A DNA stretch of 64,000 nt from Dolomedes plantarius (lineage: Eukaryota > Arthropoda > Arachnida > Araneae > Dolomedidae): assembly GCA_907164885.2 (NCBI GenBank), contig OU015500.1, forward strand, positions 49,693,533 to 49,757,532. Direction: 5' to 3'. The position numbers and the translations under genes are program-made. Shown here in pieces: positions 54,540 to 64,000 of this stretch (its first letter is position 1; each line of letters opens with the position of its first letter). The notes below the pieces were generated by a model, which made no database searches, was not told the DNA's origin, and saw nothing but the letters and a program-made list of their open reading frames with translations.

Positions 54540-54672
54540 CGGCCGTTCTGACTTTCCAGACGTCCGCGGCTGGGTTGTCAACAATAATTCTGAAAAGATA
54601 AAAAAAAAAAGAGCAGAAAAAGGAAAAATATTTCAAAAAATCAAGCAGTGTTCAACACAGTGGTATTGGTGT

Positions 54673-55012
54673 TCAGTTTCTGCACCACTGTTTCATTTTG
54701 TCCGCTGCAGTTGATGTTATGGTTGGACCATCGTGATGCCCTAACTTTCGAACTTCGTAACGATCGTTGGGGTTGATGTTCGTGATCTCATATGGTCCGA
54801 AGAACTTTGGTCGGAGCTTTAATCCGGTTCCAAATTGAGTTCGTTGTATTGCCACTTTGTCACCGATCTTGTATTTACAAGCCGGTTTACGCCGTTTGTT
54901 ATATTGTCGTATGTTTTCTTCCTGTAAACGGAGGATATTTCGTTTAGCTTCGATACGTAACGCTTCTTTGTCATCAAGAATTCTTTGGTGGTGTTCCTCG
55001 TCAAGAAGATTT
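54673..55012 (-). pseudogene. Integrase C-terminal domain in shifted frame
   Basis: This frame continues the integrase after the break near 55010, with a coiled Glu/Lys-rich stretch, a basic KRRKPACKYKIGDKVAIQ block, and then GTGLKLRPKFFGPYEI, typical of the SH3-like GPF/Y module at the C-terminus of Ty3/gypsy integrases. It ends at a stop at 54673. The 1011-codon frame is out of phase by one here and ends with a non-homologous tail at 54819. The switch coincides with a short T run (A run in sense) at 55010-55013. Confidence 0.78.
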
Positions 55013-58000
55013 TAATCTGTAGATCCTCTTGTTGTTTCATTTTAACACCAATTAAAAGTTGAAAGGGTGTGAATTTTGTACTGCGTGTGGTGGTACTATT
55101 TAAGATACGTTGCAATCTTGGGACATATTTAAACCATTTGTCAGGTTCATCTAGAGCTAACTTAGTTAAAACGGGAATAATTGTGCCATGAACACGCTCA
55201 ACCTGACCGTTGCCACGTGGCACACCTGTTGCTATTGAAATGTGTTCAATTGACTGTTCCTGGCAGTAACTTTGAAATTCTGAAGATGTGAATGCGCTAC
55301 CTTTGTCAGTAATGATTTTTGAAGGGTTGCCAAATGTAGTTTGTTGCAAGGATAATTTGTCTAAGGCATCTTTCGTAGAGGTGGACTTCACGGGATAGAT
55401 CCATACAAATTTGGAAAAGGCATCAACTACTGTAAAAAGATACTTATAACATTTTTTTGTCGATGGTAAAGGTCCTAAAAAGTCGCAATGGTAACATTCA
55501 AGGGGTGCATCACCTTTTGGAATGGGGTGAAGGTATCCTTCTTGTTTTCCAGATTTTCGCGAGGACAAAATGCAAGGAATACAGTTCGAAATAATTTCTT
55601 GAACTAATTTCTTAAGTTGAGGAATGAAAAATTCACGAGAAACAATTAATTCGGTTTTTTGTGAAGCAAAATGACCTTGTGAATGGGCGTTTAGCACTAT
55701 TTCTTTCTGCATCATTTGTGGTACTACTAAAAGTTCGGCATCCTGATGAAGTTTATAAAGAATTCCGTTTTTAACAAAAAATTCATCAGAAGGTGTAGAT
55801 TCAAGCATAGATTTAATTTGAGATATAAATTCATCCTGGTCTTGGGCATTTTTCACCTTTTGAGTGATATCATTTGAGGTAATTACAAGAATGGGGTTAC
55901 GACTTAAAGCATCAACATGTTTCATCTGTCTACCGGGTCGATGACAAACTTCATAATCAAAGTCTTCTAACATCAATGCCCATCGAGCAATTTTAGCTGG
56001 TAGGTCTTTTTTGTGCATCGTTTTTTGGAAAGCATCACAATCGGTGATAATTTTAAATTTTGTTCCCAACAAGTAGTTTCGAAATTTTTTTAGCGCTTCA
56101 ATAACGGCAAGAACTTCCAGTTCATAACTATGATATTTTTCTTGTTGAACTGTAGTTTTACGGCTAAAATAATGAATAGGATGAAACTGTCCATCATCGG
56201 ATTGTTGCAAGAGCACAGCGCCAAAACCTAAGGAGCTGGCATCAGTGTGGAGTTCTAATGGGTATCCCTGTTGAAAAACATGAAGAACTGGGTTTTGTGA
56301 AAGAATGCCTTTCAGTTGTTGGAAAGCTGCTATTTGTTCAAGGGGTTTGGGAGCTTCAATAACTTGAAATTTTGGTTCAACCTTTTCACTTTTGACGGAT
56401 TCATTCTCAAGGGCATCATCATCGGCATCAAATATTTTTGGTTCAAGAGTTGCTTTGATAGTTCCAATATCAAAAGCATTATCATCATCGTTATCATGAA
56501 GCAAATCTAAATCACTGGCATCAGCATCATCTAAATATTTTCCATCATCATTATCATGAAACAAATCTAAATCATTGGCATCATCATCATCATCACGTTC
56601 AAAATCAATTGGATTATCCATTTTCTCTACCCTAGAAATCTTATCTTGAGTAGATGTTAGAGGTTTTTCAGACATGCATATTTGGCCCTGATCTTGAATT
56701 TGTTTTTCTACAATTTTCTGTTCCGCAAAAGGGAGTCGTCGAGAACGTTGATTTACGGGGATTTCATCTTGTAATAAAATAGTCATCTTAATTTCCGTGT
56801 CTTGAACTTTATGGGGTTTGTAGGAAGTAACGATATTTTGAACTTCCTCACGAATTTCAGAATTCAAAATGTGTGAAAGATCAAATGGGAAAGCTTCGTC
56901 ATCAGGAATATTAGCAATATTAACGAAGATGTTATTATCAAGAGTAAAACGAATACCGTCTTCATCAAATGTAAATTGGGTTTGCTGCAAAAAGTCGATT
57001 CCGATAATCACATCAAAAGGAATCAAGTCATCCTCTAGAACATGTATTTTAGCAGGTAAAGTAATGGTTTGAATTTCGATGGAATCCTGAAAGAATCCGA
57101 TGCTGTGAACTTGGTTTTTGCCAATTCCTGAAAAGGGAATGTTGGTGGGCTGCAATGGTGGCGAACCAATTCTTCGATAGGTTTTCTCATTGATGAGGGT
57201 TGCCTGTGACCCAGTGTCACAGAGTGCTGTCAATTGAATTCCTGCAAGTTGAATGTCAACATGCATGGGATTTTTCGATGAAGTTTCAGGAGAAAGTGCA
57301 TTTACAGTTTTATCAGAAATAGGTTTTTGAGAATCAGGTTTTGGTTTAGAATTTCGATAACTTTTAGGGCAATTAGCATGAACATGACCAAAACTTTTAC
57401 ATCCGTAGCATTGTTTACCATATGACTTATTCAAACATTGGTTGCTTTTGTGACCTCTCAAGCCACAGGAAAAACATACTGGCTGTGTATTTGGGCTACG
57501 TGTATTATCGACTTTCACATTGAGGTAGGAAGCATCAATTTTTTTCTGATTATTTTGTCTGAAATTTTGTGATCTGTTAAAGATTTGTTCATAAATTTTC
57601 AACTTTTCCTTAAATTCAGGGACGGATTTACAACCGTAAAGAATAACTTTATTGTTTGTTGAATCAGGAATTCCGTTTATGACATACTCAAACAGAGAGG
57701 AGTCATCGAGAGAACCTTTGTGTGCCAAATCTCTCATAGCTAAGAAATATTCTTGTAGGGTTTCAAACGGTTTCATACGTCGAGATTCCATTAATTTATG
57801 TAACTGAATACCGTTAATTTTGTCCGAAAATTCGTCTAATAAATGGTGCTTCAATTGTTCCCAATTTGTAATTCCACGAATAGACCTAATTAAAGTTTGA
57901 GCGGGACCAGTTAAACATTTTCTAACAAAAGTAATTTGGTGAATTGGATTGTTTATCTGATATAAACAAAAAAGTTCTTCAACGTCAGATATAAAATTCT

Positions 58001-58093
58001 CAACACTGTAATTATCACGAGACGAGAAAGGTTTTATTAAATCAACAACGTCTTTCAGACTAACAACTGGAAAGAGAGATTCGCAGTTTCAAC
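54819..58093 (-). pseudogene. Gag(C-terminal)-protease-acidic segment-RNase H-integrase frame
   Basis: The frame is open from just after a TGA near 58094 to 54819. With residue 1 at 57854: capsid-like region to about 100; two CX2CX4HX4C zinc knuckles at about 127-140 and 149-162; protease active site LCDTGSQ at about 211-217 and IIGIDFL near 283-289; the start of the usual pre-RT linker RRLPFAEQKIVEKQIQD at about 372-388; then an Asp-rich segment at about 389-505; RNase H with Asp536, Glu578 or Glu580, Asp605 and Asp648 (HVDALSRN); integrase zinc motif His724, His728, Cys758, Cys761; integrase catalytic Asp791, Asp850 and Glu886. The reverse transcriptase domain of about 250 residues expected between linker and RNase H is missing. 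The final 60 residues or so are out of frame. No ATG precedes the frame; it would need a shift from the upstream gag frame. Confidence 0.88.
56342..56690 (-). repeat. Asp-rich segment replacing reverse transcriptase, with 60-bp repeat
   Basis: About 115 residues, rich in Asp (ERDDDDDANDLDLFHDNDD and similar). At DNA level TTATCATGAAGCAAATCTAA at 56491 and TTATCATGAAACAAATCTAA at 56551 mark a 60-bp (20-codon) tandem unit. The segment is open and in frame with protease on one side and RNase H on the other. Confidence 0.85.
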
Positions 58094-58594
58094 TGAAGGC
58101 AATGAATTTTGATCTGATTCACCAACGGAAATGTGTGTATTTTGCTTATTCGAAGATTCTTTTGCGTCAATGGTGGGGGAAAAGGGAGATCTATTTTCCT
58201 CTATAACGCTGTTAGTTTGGGATGAACGTGCACCCGGAAGTGAGTCATCATTCACTTCGCATTCCGAAAGATCAGAAAATTCTGCTTTTAATAACGATAA
58301 ATCACTAAGACTCATAAGAATGGTATTGGCACATTTGTCTGGGTCAGTTGAAAATTCTAAATGAAGTAGATTACAAATAGAAATCAAGTCTTTAAGTGAA
58401 AAATCTTTAAGTACTTTCTGTTTCGTTGCTTCCAACACGAATGGCTGTTTAAAACCTGTAAATTTACGTAATCTGGTACGATTTTGTCTGTCGCCGTCTG
58501 TACCAAAAATTAAACGATGTAGAACCTTTATTTGATTCGTGCTACCAATTTTTAATGATTTTGCAATATTGGGGTAATCGTTGAGAGTAGCCAT
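58055..58594 (-). CDS. Gag N-terminal frame of the LTR retrotransposon
   Basis: 179 codons from ATG at 58594 (MATLNDYPNIAKSLKIG) to TGA at 58055. This is the first ATG frame after the leader and leads into the capsid region, so it is taken as the N-terminal part of Gag (matrix-like plus a Ser/Asn-rich linker). Its last 13 or so codons overlap the downstream gag-pol frame, which lies at -1 relative to it. Continuing Gag therefore needs a -1 shift in the roughly 40-bp overlap, or this is a mutational break. I see no classical X-XXY-YYZ slippery heptamer in the overlap, so a mutation is more likely. Confidence 0.75.
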   Translation of the reverse strand: MATLNDYPNIAKSLKIGSTNQIKVLHRLIFGTDGDRQNRTRLRKFTGFKQPFVLEATKQKVLKDFSLKDLISICNLLHLEFSTDPDKCANTILMSLSDLSLLKAEFSDLSECEVNDDSLPGARSSQTNSVIEENRSPFSPTIDAKESSNKQNTHISVGESDQNSLPSVETANLSFQLLV

Positions 58595-58599
58595 AACTA

Positions 58600-59771
58600 T
58601 ATACTAGGTTCAAACAATTATAGTACACAAATATACAAATATTCAAAACCAAAATCAATACTTATAATACGTAGGTACTCAAATTCAAAAATAAAATTTC
58701 AAATCGAAATTTCCTCAAATACCAATTCAATAATAAAATATTGATTCTCAAAATATGCATCAAAATAAGTAATCTTTAAAACAGGTTTTGTTCAAGAAAA
58801 CAAAATTATGAACTAAAATAAGCATCAAATATCAAATAATAAGTTCTTCAAAATAATTTCTCTGGTTGAAGAAAACAGATGACGTAAATTTAGATATGTA
58901 TCAAGTTAGATATTACTTCAGCAAAATATTCATCAAATTAATCTTCAAAATAAATCACTGTTGAAGAAAATAGAGGATGTAAATGCAGCATCAAAATAAT
59001 AGTTAAAGTTCTAATGTTAAAAGCATCAAAATTGGGAAATCGAAAGTATCAAAATTGTGAAATCGAAAGCATCAAAGCATTCTGCAAAATAAAAAATATT
59101 CTCGCAAGAAAACAGCAGAATTAAGTTCAACATCAAAGCGCATCAAATAAGCAAAGTTGTCATCAAATAAACATTCGCTTCGTCAAAATTATGCATCAAA
59201 ATAATAATATAATAATCTTCAAAAGTATTCAATTCGCGATCTTTCAAAATATATATTATGTTGTGGTTTGTTCAAGGAAACAAGATTCTTCAAGTTAAAT
59301 GTCGAAATTTTCATCAAATCATCAAATAATTTCATCGAAATAGAATTCTCTTCAAGAAAACAGAAGTGATAAATTCAACGTCAAAGACCATCAAAAGTGA
59401 ATTTAGCATCAATTAAATTCTTGCATCAAAAGAACGTTGAAATATCTTTCAGTTTTCTTAAATCATCAATAAGTTGAGAATTCCCTTAATCATCAAAATT
59501 TTCTTGAACAAGCGTCAACGTATGCATCAAATAATTTTAATATGATCCAAGTTACTTACAATTCTGGTTTTGGTTCTCATCATCCCATCAGAGTATCATC
59601 AGAGTCCGTGGCACATCACTTTGGCTTTCGCTTTCGATATCCAAATCCAAAATGACAGACAACAGTAATCCAGTCGAAATCAAGTCGAAATCAAGTCGAA
59701 ATCAAGTCGTATCATCGAAAGAAAATAAAGTTTTTTTTTTAAGTTCAGCATGCTAGGGGTATTTTTCGAGT
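58600..59771 (-). other. Leader of the LTR element, rich in CATCAAA words
   Basis: About 1.2 kb without ORFs, dominated in plus reading by degenerate CATCAAAATAA / CATCAAATAA words and TTCAAGAAAACA-type words. It ends with an 11-bp direct repeat GTCGAAATCAA (three full units plus a partial one) at 59673-59710. Confidence 0.8.
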
Positions 59772-59789
59772 CCGAGGGCCGAGCACCCA
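59772..59789 (-). promoter_or_regulatory. Candidate primer-binding site
   Basis: Immediately inside the 5' LTR, the sense strand begins TGGGTGCTCGGCCCTCGG. A TGG start directly at the LTR border is the normal complement to a tRNA CCA end. I could not assign the tRNA by eye. Confidence 0.6.
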
Positions 59790-60044
59790 TGTAGGAAGGA
59801 GTTAGTACTCCTTCCTTTAGAAGTGAATCATTAGACTTAATTATTTTGAACATTTAATTAAACTAGACGATGTTTACAAGACAGGACTAACACTTAGTAT
59901 GAAATTAAAAAATAAACACAGAAGCATCAAAAGAGCTAAACATCGGGAGCTTGCAGAACAACACATCCGCTTAAAGTCCTTCGTGCCGCAGTAGTAGGAG
60001 TGGAAGTTGTAGTAATAGTTCAGTTGTGTTGCCAAACTCACTCT

Positions 60045-60048
<4 letters not shown>
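59790..60048 (-). repeat. 5' LTR of the LTR retrotransposon
   Basis: 259 bp, identical to 54281-54539 except C for A at 59989. Followed at 60049 by the resumed (TA)n tract. Confidence 0.92.

Positions 60049-60125
<77 letters not shown>
60049..60125. repeat. (TA)n microsatellite, right half of split tract
   Basis: About 72 bp of TA, the continuation of the target tract. Confidence 0.92.
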
Positions 60126-60126
<1 letters not shown>

Positions 60127-60445
60127 CGCCCGTCTTACATCCCTTGAGTGGTCGATAAAATGAGGACCAATTCATGCTTGGTCCTCATTGGGAACTAACT
60201 CTGGGGGTCCCGCGTCAGGTTGACCACCTGACCGAGATGGATATGATCAACTACCGTACTGCTTGATCCAACTTCTAACTTTGGCCACTTTTTCTCGGAC
60301 AGTTCGCGAGTTGGTCATTGATCGTCGGGCGCATAGCGGATTGGCCGGCCAAAGCACGAAGAAGTCGCAAATTCTCGATTATTTCGGGTTTTACTGAAGT
60401 GACGTCGTTAATGTTGGAAGTGGCCAAACTTCGGCCTTTGGCCGT
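60127..60445. repeat. Possible SINE-like repeat
   Basis: GC-richer block with CTTGAGTGGTCGATAAAATG, GGGGGTCCCGCGTCAGGTTG and CAACTACCGTA, words I associate with the body of arthropod tRNA SINEs. No A or B box found. Confidence 0.35.
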
Positions 60446-60949
60446 AACATATGTTTATATATATATATGTATGTATGTGTGTGTGTGTGTGTGTGTGTGT
60501 AACATGCCAGGTCAGATCCAATAAGATAATCGAATTAATGAATTAAGGACCTGGCATGTCACATCGAAATTGCTTACGTAGGCCGGGTAGACAAAAGACA
60601 ATGGAGCTATTCAGTCTCGGACATTTTTTTATTAAAGCTGATAACGATACGTCTTCTCTGGACAGTTAGAAAATCCAGGAAGCCTACATCTACCTGACCA
60701 CAGGCCCTTATATAACTTTCATAGACGGCCTGTCATGTGACACTGCAAAGGTGGAATGATTGGTTGAGCCTTGTTCCCCGGGCTTGCAAAACTTGTATAA
60801 TGAAGAGGGATTATCTCCAAATTTACGGGGATCCTATAGTATCTGCCGAAATGAACTCCTTTGTTCTTAAAATGAAAGCGAAGAACGTAATTAATCTACG
60901 CACAAGGAAATTTAAGAAGAATTTAGAAAGGGTTTTGGGGTTTTATATG

Positions 60950-60950
<1 letters not shown>
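60446..60950. other. Intronic; inverted repeat ACATGCCAGGTC at 60502 and about 60548
   Basis: A (TA)n-(TG)n tract at 60455-60500 is followed by a 12-bp inverted repeat with a loop of about 35 bp. No gene recognised. Confidence 0.5.

Positions 60951-61025
<75 letters not shown>
60951..61025. repeat. (TA)n microsatellite near the PDZ exon
   Basis: About 75 bp TA ending 120 bp before the 3' splice site. Confidence 0.95.
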
Positions 61026-61029
<4 letters not shown>

Positions 61030-61144
61030 TTTTATTAGATATAATAATTTGTTAATAATAATAATTTATTAATTTTATAACTAATTATATATAATGCTAA
61101 ATAAAATTTATTATATATAATAATTTTTTTGCTTTCTCTTACAG

Positions 61145-61280
61145 GAAGAAGCCTCAGAATCAAACAATGCTTCCGACTTCGTTACTATAGATTTGGGGCC
61201 AACGGACAAGAGGTTCGGCTTCTCAGTAGTGGGTGGTTGTGATGAAGGATTTGGTCCTCGCATTGAAAATATAACGACAG
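61145..61280 (+). CDS. PDZ-domain exon (first part of the PDZ domain)
   Basis: A 136-bp exon between ...TTGCTTTCTCTTACAG and ACAG|GTAAGC, phase 0 in and phase 1 out, giving 45 residues plus one base. After an acidic lead (EEASESNNASD), FVTIDLGPTDK forms the first PDZ strand, RFGFSVVGG is the carboxylate-binding loop (the GLGF position) with strand B, and CDEGFGPRIENITTG fits strand C and the following turn. The rest of the domain must lie on exons beyond 64000. PDZ domains bind C-terminal peptides and act as scaffolds at junctions and synapses; which PDZ protein this is cannot be decided from 45 residues. Confidence 0.85.
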
Positions 61281-61333
61281 GTAAGCGCTAAGTCTTCAGT
61301 AACGCACTCATTTTATTCATTATCTTATTTCGG

Positions 61334-62440
61334 TAATCATCGACATCTATGGGCAAATAACTCATGTATAGATTCGTATGAAATGGACTACGTAAATTGA
61401 AGGATGGTCAAAGATACATTGAATTTGCAGTTGAACGTCGAAATTCCTTTTCACTACCTAACTGAAAAATTTAAATATTTTTTGATTGATATTTTGATTT
61501 ACACACATCATTAAATAGAAATTTCAGGAATCATCGACATCTATGGGCAAACAACTCATGTATAGATTCGTATGAAGTGAAGTATGTAAATTGAAGGATG
61601 GTCAAAGATACATTGAATTTGCTGTTGAACGTCGAAATTCCTTTTCACTACGTAAATGAAAATTTTAAATATTTTATGGTTGGTATTTTGACTTATACAC
61701 ATCATTAAATAGAAATATCAGTAATCATCGACATCTATGGGCAAATAACTATGTATAGATTCGTATGAAATGGACTACGTAAATTGAAGGATGGTCAAAG
61801 ATACATTGAATTTGCAGTTGAACGTCGAAATTCCTTTTCACGACGTACTGAAAAATTTAAATACACCCATACCTCACTTTACTGCCTAGATACGTTCTGA
61901 AAAAGTTGACCGTAAAGCGAAAAGCCGTATAACGAATCAATTATTTTGATACAAAACCATACAAATTTAATTGGATCTGTTCCAATTTTTTATTAATAAT
62001 ATAGATTTTAGTTCATAAAGCATTTTATTCTTTTTATTTCCTATAAAAATGCTTGCATAAAAATAAAAGTACAAAATGTAATAATAAACAGAAATTCAAA
62101 AAATAAACAAATAAACAAAAAACAAAAGAAATCATATGCACATACAGGTATGAATACATATAATAAAAAAACATAAAATAAACTGTTTATAAACTGTTTT
62201 AATGTAATGACGAACATTAACATGAAGAATCACTAAGCTATAATATGCTGCCATCATTACTTTCACTGCTGTGGCCGTATAACGAAGCATTGTAGGTCGT
62301 AAATCGAAAAAGTGCCATAATTAAAAAAGGCCGTTATAGCGAAATGCCATATAAAGAGAGGCCGTATAGCGAGGTATAGGTGCATTTTATCATTGATATT
62401 TTGATTTATACATATCATTAAATAGAAATAAAAGCATGAA
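61334..62440. repeat. Tandem repeat, about 194-bp unit, three copies, third one split
   Basis: AATCATCGACATCTATGGGC starts units at about 61335, 61529 and 61723, with near-identical bodies. The third is interrupted at about 61863 by a MITE, and its tail (TTTTGATTTATACATATCAT and TAAATAGAAAT) resumes at about 62385. The array begins 55 bp after the exon donor. Confidence 0.88.
61864..62382. mobile_element. Pogo/Tigger-like MITE (519 bp) inside the tandem array
   Basis: Left CACCCATACCTCACTTTACT and right CCGTATAGCGAGGTATAGGTG are imperfect inverted repeats. TA precedes the left end and CA, a likely mutated TA, follows the right. Confidence 0.72.
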
Positions 62441-63747
62441 AAATTATAAACATTGCTCATAAAAATATATGTGAAATCGCCTTCTGATGATATTGTGGTG
62501 AAACACATGCAACTAGTTTTTATAACTTTTAATAGATCAAAAATTGACATTGAATAGCCAAAATATTCACTGTCAAATTTTAACAATTTAGCTGTTTAGT
62601 TTAAAAAAATATTTGATGTAATATTTCATACTGCTCTGCCTATAAAATATTACATCAAGCACTTTATGGAGCAATATTTTCGGAGTGCACGTTTGTATCT
62701 CATTTCATTTATATTTTTCAACTAATTACATAATTAAATTTTTATGACTACTGAAAACTGTTTGTAAATAAATGTTTAAAAAAAGAAGAAATTTTAATAT
62801 TTTAAGGGCATCGGATCAAAATTTGAGTAAAGAGATTTTAAGAGGGATCTTTAAGATTGGAGATTTTCTTTAATTTATACTTTTCACGTCATTTCTAACA
62901 GCATTACCATTGTCTGACAGTTTTTACAAGTTATGATTTAAATGGTAATATAAAACATAGAATGTAGCTAAAATCCAGTTTCACTCCTAATTTTAAGCTC
63001 TATTACTAAGCCTAATTTATATCAGTAATACAGCATAAAATACCTTACCTAGCAAAGAGTACATTTAAATTTCTATTATTTGTAATTATATTTTCTAGGT
63101 CTACGTTATAAAACATGTAATTTACACCAAGTAGTGTTCACATTTTATGTTTATATATGTGTTTATCAGCCATATACATATCATGTATCTGCACACTTCA
63201 TTTTTTTTATACCTTACGGAATGAATGATCATTTGATTTGTAAATTTCTATAAGTTTATATAAATTATTGTAAAGAGTATAATTTATAGAATCTACCATC
63301 TCAAAATAAATAACTGAATAGATGATTACAAAACGACATAAACTTGGCTTAAATTATTTGCTACAGTAAACCATATTAATTAATTTAAAAAGTGCCATTG
63401 AGTTAGTTCTCTTTCGCTCTATGTATGTACCCACTATGATATGAAAGATGAATTGGATGGGAATCTCATTCCTACACAGTAGTTAACTCCGATAAAATTT
63501 TTCCCAGTTGCTGTCAATTTGGTGGTGCTGCCATCTGTAGGTGATCTTTGTAAATTCGTTGTCCCACAACTGTTCATATATTTCACACACCTTGAAAAAT
63601 TATTTTTTGGTAAAACTATTTCAACAAAACTTTAAATACTTATAAACAAAAAACAAAAAATAAATAAATGAAAAATAAAGATTACAACATTTACGTGTAC
63701 CATTCTGTCATTGATATGAACTGATACTTTTAACGATATCTGTTTTA

Positions 63748-63778
<31 letters not shown>

Positions 63779-64000
63779 CATTTATTTTAACGTAAGTATC
63801 ACCAACTAAATACTTAGTTTTGAAAGAACTGAATTCATATAATTTAAGAAAGCCATTTGCAGTAATTCACTGATTAGAGGTTCACGAATATCCAAGAAAT
63901 ATCATTCAATTACTGCTATTCGTTCCTAACATTTATTTACATATTAGAATCCTACATTAATTTCGCATTTAAATATTTTAGAAAAATGATAGTTCAATAT
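62441..64000. other. Intronic AT-rich DNA, hairpin and (TAT)n
   Basis: A perfect 14-bp inverted repeat TTGATGTAATATTT / AAATATTACATCAA lies at 62613-62626 and 62645-62658. A (TAT)n tract is at 63748-63779. No exon recognised. Confidence 0.5.

Larger units (their letters stand above)
54281..60048 (-). mobile_element. Ty3/gypsy-type LTR retrotransposon lacking reverse transcriptase
   Basis: A 5768-bp element in minus orientation with two 259-bp LTRs (54281-54539 and 59790-60048) that differ at a single site (A at 54480, C at 59989). The order in sense direction is 5' LTR, about 1.2-kb A/T-rich leader, gag, protease, an acidic segment where reverse transcriptase should be, RNase H, integrase, 3' LTR. 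The RNase H-before-integrase order is that of Ty3/gypsy elements. TATA on both sides fits a 4-bp target duplication but cannot be told from the (TA)n target. Defects are one frame break in gag, no reverse transcriptase palm, and one frame break in the integrase C-terminus. Confidence 0.9.

Noticed and set aside
56520..56550. YLDD in the acidic segment, which resembles the RT catalytic YxDD motif
   Set aside because: It lies inside the 20-residue acidic repeat (GKYLDDADASDLDLLHDNDD) with no other RT motif around it. The DD comes from the Asp-rich repeat, so it is a coincidence.
58055..58094. Programmed -1 frameshift between the gag frames
   Set aside because: The relative frame is right for -1, but there is no X-XXY-YYZ heptamer in the overlap. 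A mutation or sequence error is more likely, though a shift is not excluded.

Overview
This is AT-rich animal genomic DNA, almost certainly from an arthropod. A spider or another chelicerate is my best guess, from the mix of mariner-, hAT- and piggyBac-type elements, the many long (TA)n tracts and the very large intron; no single feature proves it. It is not bacterial: there are no operons and no long cellular ORFs, but there are clean GT/AG splice sites.

Host gene content is small. Two exons of one plus-strand gene are visible. A 498-bp exon (27534-28031, phase 0 to phase 0) encodes a low-complexity Asn/Ser/Gly-rich segment. A 136-bp exon (61145-61280, phase 0 in, phase 1 out) encodes the start of a PDZ domain. 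They are separated by a 33.1-kb intron, and the gene extends beyond both ends of the window.

The rest is mostly layered transposon and satellite sequence. Left third (1-27.5 kb): a chimeric mariner remnant (1-1055); a hAT element with a perfect 8-bp target duplication that holds a pogo-like and a TTAA-flanked insertion (2651-4144); a second hAT element (5175-6326) with a third hAT-like MITE inside it, whose empty site is preserved in a related copy at 13956-14539; tRNA-derived SINE pieces; a Helitron-like repeat; several TTAA-flanked (piggyBac-type) short elements; a solo LTR with a 5-bp duplication; and two tandem arrays of about 93 bp and 126 bp.

Intron (28-61 kb): more TTAA-flanked elements, pogo-like palindromic MITEs, a mariner deletion derivative with about 300-bp terminal inverted repeats (41824-43138), two more Helitron-like copies, a decayed near full-length mariner (51709-53301), and a 5.77-kb Ty3/gypsy-type LTR retrotransposon on the minus strand (54281-60048) inserted in a (TA)n tract. 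Right end (61.3-64 kb): a roughly 194-bp tandem repeat split by a MITE, then AT-rich sequence.

The most unusual object is the LTR retrotransposon. Its two 259-bp LTRs differ at one base, and it encodes Gag with two zinc knuckles, an aspartic protease, RNase H and integrase with all catalytic residues visible. The reverse transcriptase fingers/palm region is absent, and in its place, in frame, is an aspartate-rich repeated segment of about 115 residues. With two further frame breaks it looks like a recently moved but non-autonomous copy.
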